Assembly (NCBI GenBank): GCA_002727275.1 | Contig: PBWO01000006.1 | Location: 2,370 to 16,357, forward strand | DNA length: 13,988 nucleotides | DNA from: Methanobacteriota archaeon | GTDB taxonomy: Archaea; Thermoplasmatota; Poseidoniia; Poseidoniales; Thalassarchaeaceae | Direction of reading: 5' to 3' | In this document: positions 1 to 7,535 of the stretch, one piece after another | How positions within the stretch are numbered: the stretch's first letter is position 1 | How the letters are laid out: each line of letters opens with the position of its first letter | Translations under genes and position numbers: made by a program | Notes under the pieces: model-generated | The model's input: only the letters and a program-made list of their open reading frames with translations | What the model was told of the DNA's origin: nothing | The model's database searches: none

Positions 1-3000
1 AACAATATCAGATGATAGTTCTCCGGCTCGAATAATTTGCATCCTAGCTTCTGGAATCTCGTTGAACAACTCGACATTGAAGGTCCATGATACGGGTGCG
101 TTTACTCCATCGGATGCAAAAACAGTGACTGAAAACTGATTGGGCGCTCCCGGAAATGTGGATATTATGGTGTTAGGACATTCTGGATTTCCAGTTGGTG
201 GTTGTCCAGAGCCTCCTTCATACGAGGTCTCGACCCAACATGATAACGCATCACCTTCAGGGTCGTATGTATTTCCAAGATGAATCGTAACATTAGCTGT
301 TATTCCCAAGTAAAGAGTACCCCAAGATGAGATTCCAGGCGTAGTGCCGACCGAGAGAATAGGTGGAAGATTGACGAGTTCAATCTCTCTGGTCTCCTGA
401 ACGCAGTGGCTATCAGTATCACATACTTCAAGTGTAATCTGGTGTGTTCCATCGGACAAGCAAGTCGAGGAATCCGAATTCGCCTCGAATACTGAACCGT
501 TTCCAATGAGCGGCCCACAGGCGCTTGCTATGTCTCCGTCTATGCTACTGGTCCAAGAATAGGTCAAACTGTCTAAATCAAGATCCCAAGATTGTGAGGC
601 GTCGAAGGAAACGGCGCTGCCGCTGGCGAATACCTCCTCATCCGTAGGCGATTCCCATAGGATGAATGGTGGTTGATTCTGCAACTCAAGGCGGCAGTAA
701 ATCGACAGATCTGAATCTAGGGCGACAGAGGAGGAGTCATTGTGAACGCCATCATATTCGCATCCTGTATGGACTACATTGGTGCTAGACCAACCTTGCA
801 TAGGAGTCCAGCGCTCTCCAACGAAGGGTCCGAATTCATCTACACCTGCGTATGGTAAGGCGGCAATATGCTCTAGTTCGTACAAGTCGAATGTCATGTT
901 TACATCGGCGAATGGAATGTGTAGTAGATTCTGATTAACGGCGTGAACCTCAACCATCCACATTACATCGACAATGTTGTCAGAACCGGTGTATGTCGGA
1001 GTCCCGATATATGATGACGAAATCCATCTGAGATGACTATTACCTAGCATCTCAAAACTGTCTGATGATCCAGATGAAAACGATGAGTCGGTGAAATTGG
1101 CAAAACTGTTAGTCATCGAAGCAGGTGAGTTGGCATTGCAGTTGAGAGCCACATTATCTGAGAATAATTCCGTATGGTCAACTAAGTCAAAACAGGATAC
1201 AGAGTTCCCAGAAATAACGCTGTTCTCTAGATTGGAGAAGTAATCTCCTGCGGCATCCCATAACATGCCTCCATTATCGCCACTAAGGTCAACTCCCCTG
1301 ACCAAACCGTCTACTTCGTCGAGATTGATGGCATGAATGCTAGAGTTAGCAGCCACCCTCAAATCATCAATAATGACGGTTCCTTTTTGGCTCATACCAG
1401 TATTGTCTATATCTAACGCAGGCGCATTGACTGGGTCCCTAACCTCAGTTGCAAGTAACTGTATATCGATGCTGTCTCTGATTACTATTCCATGCTGATC
1501 CTGAATAGAAGAGCATTCGAAGCAAGTTACGTTCTTACCGCCACTCATCACGTCATTGGATTCGTCGAAATAGATTCCAGCACCGAGTTCTGGAATTGAG
1601 GTTCCAAGTCCGTTCTGATAGGTTGAGACGTAGGCTAACTCTACATTGCTTGAATCTCTGATTGAGACTCCATGGCCAGTATTTCCTGTACTCAGAATGC
1701 CCGAGATGGCTGGATGGAATTCTCGGAAATCAACTCCATTAGCACCATTGTCAGCAACCACCCAATCCGCACCCTGAGCTCCTCCTTTCCACAAAAGCAC
1801 TCCGGGGCCTGTAGAATTTCTAACCACTAGGTCATTGATAGTAGGGGCCCAGTTGGCACTACGCATGAATAGACCGGCTTTGTCATTCAGAGGGGCTGCT
1901 GGGCTGGTTGCTCCGTTTCTGTACAGTTCAATCTCATTGAGAATAGTTGAAGGTCCAATCATGTAAGCCTTGAAGCCCACAGCAGAGTTGTCCTCAATGA
2001 GTGCATCTGTAACTCTGACTCCGCTGGTGTTGACTTCGAAAGCGGCGTACGCAATACCGGGGGTCTTGGCTCCAGGGCCTCCCGTTCCCCTCACCTCTAG
2101 TTCTGTAAAGATGGCATTGTAAGGGACGTTGGAGAACTGACTGTGGTTGTATTGCTCGACCATCACTCCGCGGTATTGGCTGTCTTCGACAGTCGTGCCT
2201 ACGAAGTTCGGTCGAGTGGTCCAACCCGTAGTAATGTGACGAACAAATATGCCATTATCGCAACGAATCACTGTAGAGTCAGAAATTAGTGGGATAGAAT
2301 CCTCCACCCAAATTCCTGCAGCGACTGAAAGGGTAGCCCCTGATATATTGGAGATTTGCAAATCAGTAATTAATCCGCCCGAATTACCCCAGTAGTTTAC
2401 TCCTCTAGTGATTAGTCCATCGGCGATAACACCGTCGACAATAGGGGCAGAATACGCCCCAACAGAGAGTCCAATTCCGTATCTCCAGGAAGTTGAAACT
2501 CCATGCAGATCTTGGCCTCCACCGTCAATCACAAGGTCGTTTATGCGAGGTGAAGCTCCATCGAACAGGTCAACCGCGACTCTGTCAGCATTGATGACCT
2601 TGAGATTGTTAAGAGTGGGGTCGCTGTCGTAAATCGTAACTCCCCACTCGGCTTGAGTGATGGTTAGATTTTCGATTTTTGAGCCTAGGCCACTGCTACT
2701 TGAGTTGAACTCGATGCCATGATGATTCCCGATGATTGATTCCAGCAACACTGGATCTGCAGATGTCCCCTGTACATTCATTCTGCCAGCAACAACGATT
2801 CTCTCATCGTCACCCAGTTGGATTGTGGTCCCAGATTGAACCACTAGAATTTCTCCACTCTCAACTGTATATCCATTTTGCAAGACCACTGTTCCCGACC
2901 AGACTGTCGTGGAGCGAGTTTCAGGACTCGTGGCTGACACAGCCAACGGAGCATAGGAAGTGAGCAGAAGGACGACTATCGTGATGACGGCCATACGGCC

Positions 3001-3018
3001 GTCCTGTCGCCCATGCAT
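1..3018 (-). CDS. Secreted right-handed beta-helix / PKD-domain surface protein (C-terminus beyond window)
   Basis: The minus strand is open from an ATG at 3018 to the window edge (1006 codons, no stop), so the C-terminus is missing. The N-terminus, MHGRQDGRMAVITIVVLLL, followed by a small-residue stretch ending near AVSA, is a good Sec signal peptide; an in-frame ATG at 2994 is a possible later start. Residues about 60-640 are rich in short repeats of the type 'GVxIxDSxxVxLxxxxVxxN', with many N, D, G and S, typical of parallel beta-helix (pectate-lyase-like, NosD-like) folds. After a linker of about 130 residues, a PKD-like domain begins near residue 778 (NQPPFILW, then SFDASQSWDLDLDSLTYSWT). 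A second Ig/PKD-like unit (YDPEGDALSCW) follows from about 870. I infer an exported cell-surface protein, perhaps adhesive or polysaccharide-binding. No catalytic residues could be assigned, so an enzyme role is unproven. It is divergent from the RAM-domain genes. Confidence 0.85.
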   Translation of the reverse strand, partial: MHGRQDGRMAVITIVVLLLTSYAPLAVSATSPETRSTTVWSGTVVLQNGYTVESGEILVVQSGTTIQLGDDERIVVAGRMNVQGTSADPVLLESIIGNHHGIEFNSSSSGLGSKIENLTITQAEWGVTIYDSDPTLNNLKVINADRVAVDLFDGASPRINDLVIDGGGQDLHGVSTSWRYGIGLSVGAYSAPIVDGVIADGLITRGVNYWGNSGGLITDLQISNISGATLSVAAGIWVEDSIPLISDSTVIRCDNGIFVRHITTGWTTRPNFVGTTVEDSQYRGVMVEQYNHSQFSNVPYNAIFTELEVRGTGGPGAKTPGIAYAAFEVNTSGVRVTDALIEDNSAVGFKAYMIGPSTILNEIELYRNGATSPAAPLNDKAGLFMRSANWAPTINDLVVRNSTGPGVLLWKGGAQGADWVVADNGANGVDFREFHPAISGILSTGNTGHGVSIRDSSNVELAYVSTYQNGLGTSIPELGAGIYFDESNDVMSGGKNVTCFECSSIQDQHGIVIRDSIDIQLLATEVRDPVNAPALDIDNTGMSQKGTVIIDDLRVAANSSIHAINLDEVDGLVRGVDLSGDNGGMLWDAAGDYFSNLENSVISGNSVSCFDLVDHTELFSDNVALNCNANSPASMTNSFANFTDSSFSSGSSDSFEMLGNSHLRWISSSYIGTPTYTGSDNIVDVMWMVEVHAVNQNLLHIPFADVNMTFDLYELEHIAALPYAGVDEFGPFVGERWTPMQGWSSTNVVHTGCEYDGVHNDSSSVALDSDLSIYCRLELQNQPPFILWESPTDEEVFASGSAVSFDASQSWDLDLDSLTYSWTSSIDGDIASACGPLIGNGSVFEANSDSSTCLSDGTHQITLEVCDTDSHCVQETREIELVNLPPILSVGTTPGISSWGTLYLGITANVTIHLGNTYDPEGDALSCWVETSYEGGSGQPPTGNPECPNTIISTFPGAPNQFSVTVFASDGVNAPVSWTFNVELFNEIPEARMQIIRAGELSSDIV

Positions 3019-3090
3019 GGCTTCGGGCTTGCTCTCTGACTGTTATCCCTTGCGGGCCGATGAGCAGTGAGGTATTACTGCACAGCAGAG

Positions 3091-3100
3091 GTCATAAACA
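3091..3100 (+). promoter_or_regulatory. Possible archaeal TATA-like element for the RAM-domain gene pair
   Basis: The A/T stretch CATAAAC lies about 34 bases before the ATG at 3130, in the 111-base gap between divergent genes (3019-3129). If archaeal spacing applies (transcription starting some 25 bases downstream), this would give a short leader of about 10 bases. The match to an archaeal TATA box is weak and no BRE is clear. The rest of the gap shows nothing I can name. Confidence 0.25.
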
Positions 3101-3129
3101 CCAACCGAGCGGGTCGCTTCGGGAATTCA

Positions 3130-3363
3130 ATGAGCACAGCATTCGTACTCATCAGGGCAGAGCCCGGTTGCGAGCGTGAGGTCTACTTGTCGCTGTTGGA
3201 AATCGACAGTATCACGGAGACTCATGTCGCTTACGGAGAGTACGACATCATCGCAAGAATAGACTTCGATGATGAGCAAGAGATGGCACAAACCCTCATC
3301 GGTCAGATGAGGTCCTTGCCTGGGATAATCAAGACTGAGACTCTAATTGCGGTGGAGGTTTGA
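3130..3363 (+). CDS. Stand-alone Lrp/AsnC-type ligand-binding (RAM) domain protein, copy 1
   Basis: A 77-residue protein starting MSTAFVLIRAEPGCE. The frame is open further upstream to 3067, but the upstream 21 residues have no counterpart in the sister gene and the family starts right at the first beta strand, so I chose ATG 3130. The pattern FVLI(x)3G (strand 1), a helix, then YGEYDIIARI, and LPGIIKTETLI (final strand) is that of the C-terminal effector-binding domain of Lrp/AsnC regulators (RAM/SAM-like alpha-beta fold), without any helix-turn-helix. Such stand-alone domains form dimers or octamers and bind amino acids or similar small ligands. I infer a ligand-sensing or partner-modulating role; the ligand is not predictable. 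It is followed after 2 bases by a paralogue of exactly the same length. Confidence 0.85.
   Translation: MSTAFVLIRAEPGCEREVYLSLLEIDSITETHVAYGEYDIIARIDFDDEQEMAQTLIGQMRSLPGIIKTETLIAVEV
3354..3358 (+). promoter_or_regulatory. Shine-Dalgarno site (GGAGG) of the second RAM gene
   Basis: GGAGG lies 7 bases before the ATG at 3366 and inside the last codons of the preceding gene. It decides the start of the second RAM gene (ATG 3366 rather than TTG 3360) and suggests translational coupling of the pair. The first RAM gene has no comparable site, which fits a short-leader or leaderless first gene. Confidence 0.6.
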
Positions 3364-3365
3364 GA

Positions 3366-3599
3366 ATGGCTGTTGGATTCGTTCTAATCACTACCGAGAC
3401 CGGTTGCGAGGTGACTGTTAGAGAGGCTGTCAGCTCAGTCGATGGAGTTGTTGGACAGTGGATTGTGTTTGGCCCACATGACCTATTTGTGAAGGTCGAA
3501 GCTGATGATGAGGCAGAATTGACTCGCTGTATCGTGAAAGGAATCAGAGAGATCCCAGGAATCATCGAGACTAGGACGCTGATTGGTGCTGAAATCTAG
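3366..3599 (+). CDS. Stand-alone Lrp/AsnC-type ligand-binding (RAM) domain protein, copy 2
   Basis: A 77-residue protein starting MAVGFVLITTETGCE. It aligns without gaps over its full length to the preceding gene product, with 27 of 77 identical residues by my count; shared blocks are FVLI, GCE, DDE, PGII and TLI. It has the same alpha-beta fold signature (FGPHDLFVKV, then IPGIIETRTLI) and no DNA-binding part. The pair arose by tandem duplication and has diverged, most strongly in residues 16-35 and 52-60, so the two may hetero-oligomerise or bind different ligands. It is translated from its own GGAGG site within the upstream gene. Its stop codon overlaps the stop codon of the convergent STAND ATPase gene. 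Confidence 0.85.
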   Translation: MAVGFVLITTETGCEVTVREAVSSVDGVVGQWIVFGPHDLFVKVEADDEAELTRCIVKGIREIPGIIETRTLIGAEI

Positions 3600-3604
3600 A
3601 TTTC
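3591..3604. repeat. 14-bp perfect palindrome carrying two overlapping stop codons
   Basis: GAAATCTAGATTTC is its own reverse complement. The central CTAG gives TAG on the plus strand (3597-3599, end of the second RAM gene) and TAG on the minus strand (3598-3596, end of the STAND ATPase gene). Both proteins therefore end in Glu-Ile encoded by the same palindrome. It could be a small bidirectional 3'-end element, or a chance result of gene compaction. Confidence 0.85.
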
Positions 3605-5785
3605 ACGGGAAATCATCGAGATTAGTTGATTGGCCGCGGAGTTGCACTCGGCCATCCTGAATCGGTTCACCGCTTCGTTCCAATGCGAGAGTCTACTGTT
3701 AACTTCCAAAACACCTCTCCAATACCACCTCTGAGCGCAAAGTCTGCGTTGCATAGGCATATCATCGCGGAGCCTGAATCGGATAATCGATGAATGGGCT
3801 TCAACCAACCAGTCAGGGTATTCCTTCATGGATTCAAGTGTGGCATGAATTAGTCTGATTCTATAGATCCCCTCACACGATTCTATGGCCTTACGAGCGG
3901 CGTTCATTGCTTCAGGAGATATGTTCCCCTCAGTCAGAGATGAGAGGCTTGACCTCAGGTCTAGCAGAGCAATTGCATTGTTGTCTTCACCTATACTGGA
4001 TTCTATGATAGTACGGGCCCTAGCAGCTTCCGCTAGATCGCCCGAATCCAGAGCGATACTGTGTCTGACCAGCTCAATCGAAAGATTCCCGGCCGCCCTT
4101 TGAGATTCTTGAAGTCCGGTGAGATCGATTGAGTCTGCCAGACGGATGAGCTCTGTGGCCAGAGGTTCGTGAACTCTTCCAGGTAGTCGGTCGTCGTGGA
4201 GTCTGACGAGTGTAGAGATGTTTGCCTTTGCACGCTGGTCTGGTGGCATCTCGGATATAGCGCTCGACTCGAGTTCCAGTGCGGCCTCGGTATCGCCTTT
4301 CATCCTGGCTACTCTTGCCATCCGTATTTTCCTCGATGCTCCTGGGCGCAGTTCGGAGATATGATCCTCTGCGACTGAAACCTCGCCCCTCTCAAGGGCT
4401 AGGTCTACAGCCGCCTCTCTGAGTGGCTCGGAATCACTGATTTCAACTGCCTGCTCTAGTATGACAGCGGCGGCGGCACTATCGTCATTGGCGATATCGC
4501 CGATATTTTCGTTCATCCAATCAGTATCTATCTCTCCTGCGTTAATCATATGATGGCTCTGGATTCTGCGGGCCCTCGCTCCAGCTCTAGTGGCCCAGAG
4601 CAACGCGGCCTTGGAATGCATAGATTTGGCTTCATCAGAAGTCCAAGAGCCTCGTCTGACATTTCTGATCAGGTGATGCGGTTCGGCAATTGTCCCCATC
4701 CATCTGAGAATTGCAGACTCGTCAAGTTCCAAAGTGCCTGACTCGTCAAACAACTCCTCAATCGCAAGCGGTGTAGGAGAGAGACAGAGCTCATCGAGAG
4801 TTGTCATACCATTCTCACTCAACCGGCGCATCACTGTTGATTCGACAAACTCCTGCACCGCCTCGACTTTCTCAGGTAGTGTCTCACCAGGAGACCAAAG
4901 GTGAAGCGCGAGAGGGTGTCCTGCAAGTTTCTCAGCCACGCTCACAGCCTCTTTCTCATCCAAATCACTGGGCAGTATCGAGATTGCGTGCTCAGGCTGT
5001 AGACCATCCAATTTGATCTCTGAAAGTCCCTCTGGTACTCCGAAAGGGCTAGGTGACCTGACTACAACAAGGATAGATGAATCGCCAGAAGAAGTGAGGT
5101 TGATCAGTTTAGCAACACCATCCGAGTGACGCGGGTGCAACTCCTGAGCCTCGTCAATCACAAGCAGTGTCCTCTGTCCAGTTGCGGATGCAGAGATTGC
5201 AGAAGATTCCGACAGAGATTCACCCAACCACATCTCGCCTATTGCAGAAGCATCGGAATCGATTGAGCACGAAGCCCATCGGACTGTCCAACCACTGTTG
5301 ACAATACGCTCAGCGGCATCTCTGGCTAGACTTGACTTGCCTACCCCGGGGAGTCCACTTAGTAGAACGCTAGTCCCTTCAGAAAGTGTCGCTGCGAGGT
5401 TTTCTGACGCCTCATCTCTACCGTGCAGGACTGACCTTTCGGGCAATGGCCCGTAGCTCCTGCCTCTTCTGGTGGCAGACTCCGGTTCGTTGTCTGATAG
5501 GGTCTGTCTACCATCATCAGTGATGTGAACTACCGTACGACGGCGAGAACCCCCTCCGATTACGTGTGCTGTGCGAGTGATTACCAGCCCCTCTTCTTCC
5601 ATCGATGTAAGTGGAGCATGGAGAGCCGACCTGACTACTCCTAGAGATTCGGCGAGCCCAGGAAGTGAGAGTTCTCTAGGTACGTCCCAGGCCTCCTGCA
5701 TCTCATCTCCGAACTGGGCGAGCCGGGCGAGGATGCGACGCTGGGACTCTGGAATCACGACACGTGAGCAGAGGCACGGGTTCAT
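3596..5785 (-). CDS. Winged-helix / STAND-family P-loop NTPase with helical-repeat C-terminus
   Basis: A 729-residue protein. Residues about 10-98 resemble a winged helix-turn-helix (LPGLAESLGVVRSALHAPL as the helix-turn-helix, then a wing ending in RRTVVHITDDGRQTL). A linker leads to an AAA/STAND NTPase: Walker A GLPGVGKS at 144-151, Walker B LLVIDEAQ at 207-214, a probable sensor Arg in VVVRSPSPFG near 243, and a GHPLAL motif at 289-294, as in NB-ARC/MalT-type proteins. From about residue 400 to the end the sequence is Ala/Glu/Leu-rich helices in TPR-like arrangement (for example GDTEAALELESSAI). STAND proteins are signal switches that oligomerise on ligand binding; the N-terminal domain suggests a DNA-binding output, so a transcription regulator is likely. 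The ligand and targets are unknown. The 3' end overlaps the RAM gene by 4 bases; the 5' end lies 28 bases from the chosen uvrC start. Confidence 0.8.
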   Translation of the reverse strand: MNPCLCSRVVIPESQRRILARLAQFGDEMQEAWDVPRELSLPGLAESLGVVRSALHAPLTSMEEEGLVITRTAHVIGGGSRRRTVVHITDDGRQTLSDNEPESATRRGRSYGPLPERSVLHGRDEASENLAATLSEGTSVLLSGLPGVGKSSLARDAAERIVNSGWTVRWASCSIDSDASAIGEMWLGESLSESSAISASATGQRTLLVIDEAQELHPRHSDGVAKLINLTSSGDSSILVVVRSPSPFGVPEGLSEIKLDGLQPEHAISILPSDLDEKEAVSVAEKLAGHPLALHLWSPGETLPEKVEAVQEFVESTVMRRLSENGMTTLDELCLSPTPLAIEELFDESGTLELDESAILRWMGTIAEPHHLIRNVRRGSWTSDEAKSMHSKAALLWATRAGARARRIQSHHMINAGEIDTDWMNENIGDIANDDSAAAAVILEQAVEISDSEPLREAAVDLALERGEVSVAEDHISELRPGASRKIRMARVARMKGDTEAALELESSAISEMPPDQRAKANISTLVRLHDDRLPGRVHEPLATELIRLADSIDLTGLQESQRAAGNLSIELVRHSIALDSGDLAEAARARTIIESSIGEDNNAIALLDLRSSLSSLTEGNISPEAMNAARKAIESCEGIYRIRLIHATLESMKEYPDWLVEAHSSIIRFRLRDDMPMQRRLCAQRWYWRGVLEVNSRLSHWNEAVNRFRMAECNSAANQLISMISREI

Positions 5786-5813
5786 GGGCGTTCACCTGCG
5801 GCGCATCAACCAC

Positions 5814-7514
5814 ATGGCACTCAAACAGGATAGTCTTGAGATGCCTCGTAAGCCAGGAGTCTATCTTTTCCGGCGTTCTGATGACAGAGTCATGTATGTG
5901 GGCAAGGCAACTGATCTGCGCTCTCGTGTAAGGTCCTACTTTGCCGCGAATCCTGATCGCGATATGATCCCCCTGCTGGTAAGGAATTCAGATAGCATTG
6001 ACTTCATCGTGACCAAGAGTCCTAGTGATGCCCTAATTCTTGAGCGGCAGTTAATCAGAGAACACAGGCCTCGTTACAACTCGATGCTGAAAGACGACAA
6101 ATCGTATCCATTCATCGCCTTGAGCTCCGATGAGTATCCAAGAATTATCTACACTAGAAACCCCCCTCAGGATGCTAAACTATGGGGTCCCTTTTCGGAT
6201 CCAAAAGCAGCAAAAGAGGTCATCAAGTTAATCAGACGTTTTTTCGGAATTCGTGATTATCGCGATAATCTTCCTTTCGGTTATGTCGAATCATCAGATA
6301 CGGATGACTATGCAGTACGTGTAAAGGCCGTTGAGAGTGTTCTCGATGGTGATGCTTCATCGTTGATTAAGAATCTTCAACAAGAAATGGATGAATACAG
6401 TAAGAGTCTGCAATATGAAGCGGCAGCTAGGAGCCGTGACCTGATTGCAGCAGTGCAGCAAACACTGGCACAGCAAGCCATCCACTCGAGATTTTATCAG
6501 GAATGTGATGCGGTTGGATTTGCTAATCAGGGTGATCTAGGGGCTATCGTTCTTCTATCTACAGAGGAAGGCATGGTTGTCGGTCAAACACAGTATCCAC
6601 TGATTCATCGCGGAGATATCACAGAATCTGTGTGCCGCGTTCTCTCGGAACACTATGCCCAACGTAGACCGCCAAAGACCATTCTTGTTCCATCTCCGAT
6701 TGGTGAATGGATGGAGACTTGGTTAACTGAACGCAGAGGTGCGAAGGTTGTGGTGAGGAATCCGCAAAGAGGTGAATTGACAAAATTACGTCGAATGGCC
6801 GACGCCAATGCTGAAGCGCAATTGATGCGGAATCAACTAAGGCATAGTGGCAATTTGGAACAAAAAGCGGCAAATGAGGGAGCGAAATTACTAGATATGG
6901 AAAAATTGGACAATATTGTCTGCTTCGATATGGCTCAATTGCTAGGAGAGGAGCGTGTTGGTGCAAGTATCTGCCTTCGCAGTGGTCGACCTAACAAGAA
7001 GGAGTATCGAACCTATGTGGTCAAGGACCCGGCCATGGATGATGTTCGAATGATGTCCCATGTCGTTGAAAGATGGCTCAAGAAGCAAGAAGAATGGCCC
7101 GACCTTCTACTCATCGATGGAGGAGTCGTTCATCTAAATGAAATCCATAACCTATTGCTCAATCATGGTTTGGTCGACTGTCTTCCCTTAGCATCTCTCT
7201 CTAAACGTGAAGAAACCATTCACAGAATGAATGTTGATGATATCGTACTAGATCGTCGTGGCCGAGTACTGGTCTTCGCGCGAGATGAGGCACATCGATT
7301 CGTCAATTCCTTCCATCGTAAGAGAAGAGGTAAGGGTGCATTGACTGACCCTCTAGAAGAGATAGAAGGAATTGGAGCGAAGAAGATTCAGGCTCTACTC
7401 AGGCACTTTGGCGGTAGAGGAGGAATCGAACATGCAAGCATCAGAGAATTACGTGAAGTCCCGGGTATTGGCAAGTCGATGGCGGGGCGTATACACCAGC
7501 ATTTGAATGGCTAA
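5814..7514 (+). CDS. uvrC: UvrABC excinuclease subunit C
   Basis: 566 residues from ATG 5814. UvrC makes both incisions around a lesion bound by UvrA-UvrB in nucleotide excision repair. An N-terminal GIY-YIG nuclease spans about residues 10-95 (PGVYLF; MYVGKATDLRSRV with Tyr28 and Arg36; metal-binding Glu77 in ALILERQLIREHRPRYN). A UVR motif for UvrB contact lies near 180-216 (SLQYEAAARSRDLI). The RNase H-like second nuclease covers about 368-509 (CFDMAQ with Asp372, LLLIDGG with Asp435, RDEAH with His494). Two helix-hairpin-helix motifs end the protein (IEGIGAKK, VPGIGKSM). The usual four-Cys segment between the GIY-YIG and UVR parts is absent (residues about 143-170). The frame is open upstream to 5571, inside the STAND gene; ATG 5784 is an alternative start, but 5814 leaves the usual short lead before PGVY. 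No uvrA or uvrB is in the window. Confidence 0.95.
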   Translation: MALKQDSLEMPRKPGVYLFRRSDDRVMYVGKATDLRSRVRSYFAANPDRDMIPLLVRNSDSIDFIVTKSPSDALILERQLIREHRPRYNSMLKDDKSYPFIALSSDEYPRIIYTRNPPQDAKLWGPFSDPKAAKEVIKLIRRFFGIRDYRDNLPFGYVESSDTDDYAVRVKAVESVLDGDASSLIKNLQQEMDEYSKSLQYEAAARSRDLIAAVQQTLAQQAIHSRFYQECDAVGFANQGDLGAIVLLSTEEGMVVGQTQYPLIHRGDITESVCRVLSEHYAQRRPPKTILVPSPIGEWMETWLTERRGAKVVVRNPQRGELTKLRRMADANAEAQLMRNQLRHSGNLEQKAANEGAKLLDMEKLDNIVCFDMAQLLGEERVGASICLRSGRPNKKEYRTYVVKDPAMDDVRMMSHVVERWLKKQEEWPDLLLIDGGVVHLNEIHNLLLNHGLVDCLPLASLSKREETIHRMNVDDIVLDRRGRVLVFARDEAHRFVNSFHRKRRGKGALTDPLEEIEGIGAKKIQALLRHFGGRGGIEHASIRELREVPGIGKSMAGRIHQHLNG

Positions 7515-7535
7515 CCCGGCGGAGCTCATGGAAAC

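Noticed and set aside
3067..3129. N-terminal extension of the first RAM protein by 21 residues
   Set aside because: The sister protein and the family start at the first beta strand; the extension has no family-like pattern and covers the divergent promoter region.
5571..5813. N-terminal extension of UvrC by up to 81 residues
   Set aside because: It is antisense to the winged-helix domain of the STAND gene, and UvrC proteins begin only some 10-20 residues before PGVY. ATG 5784 remains a possible but less favoured start.
6619..6966. 115-codon minus-strand frame opposite uvrC
   Set aside because: Antisense to conserved UvrC sequence, with no motif and no start signal.
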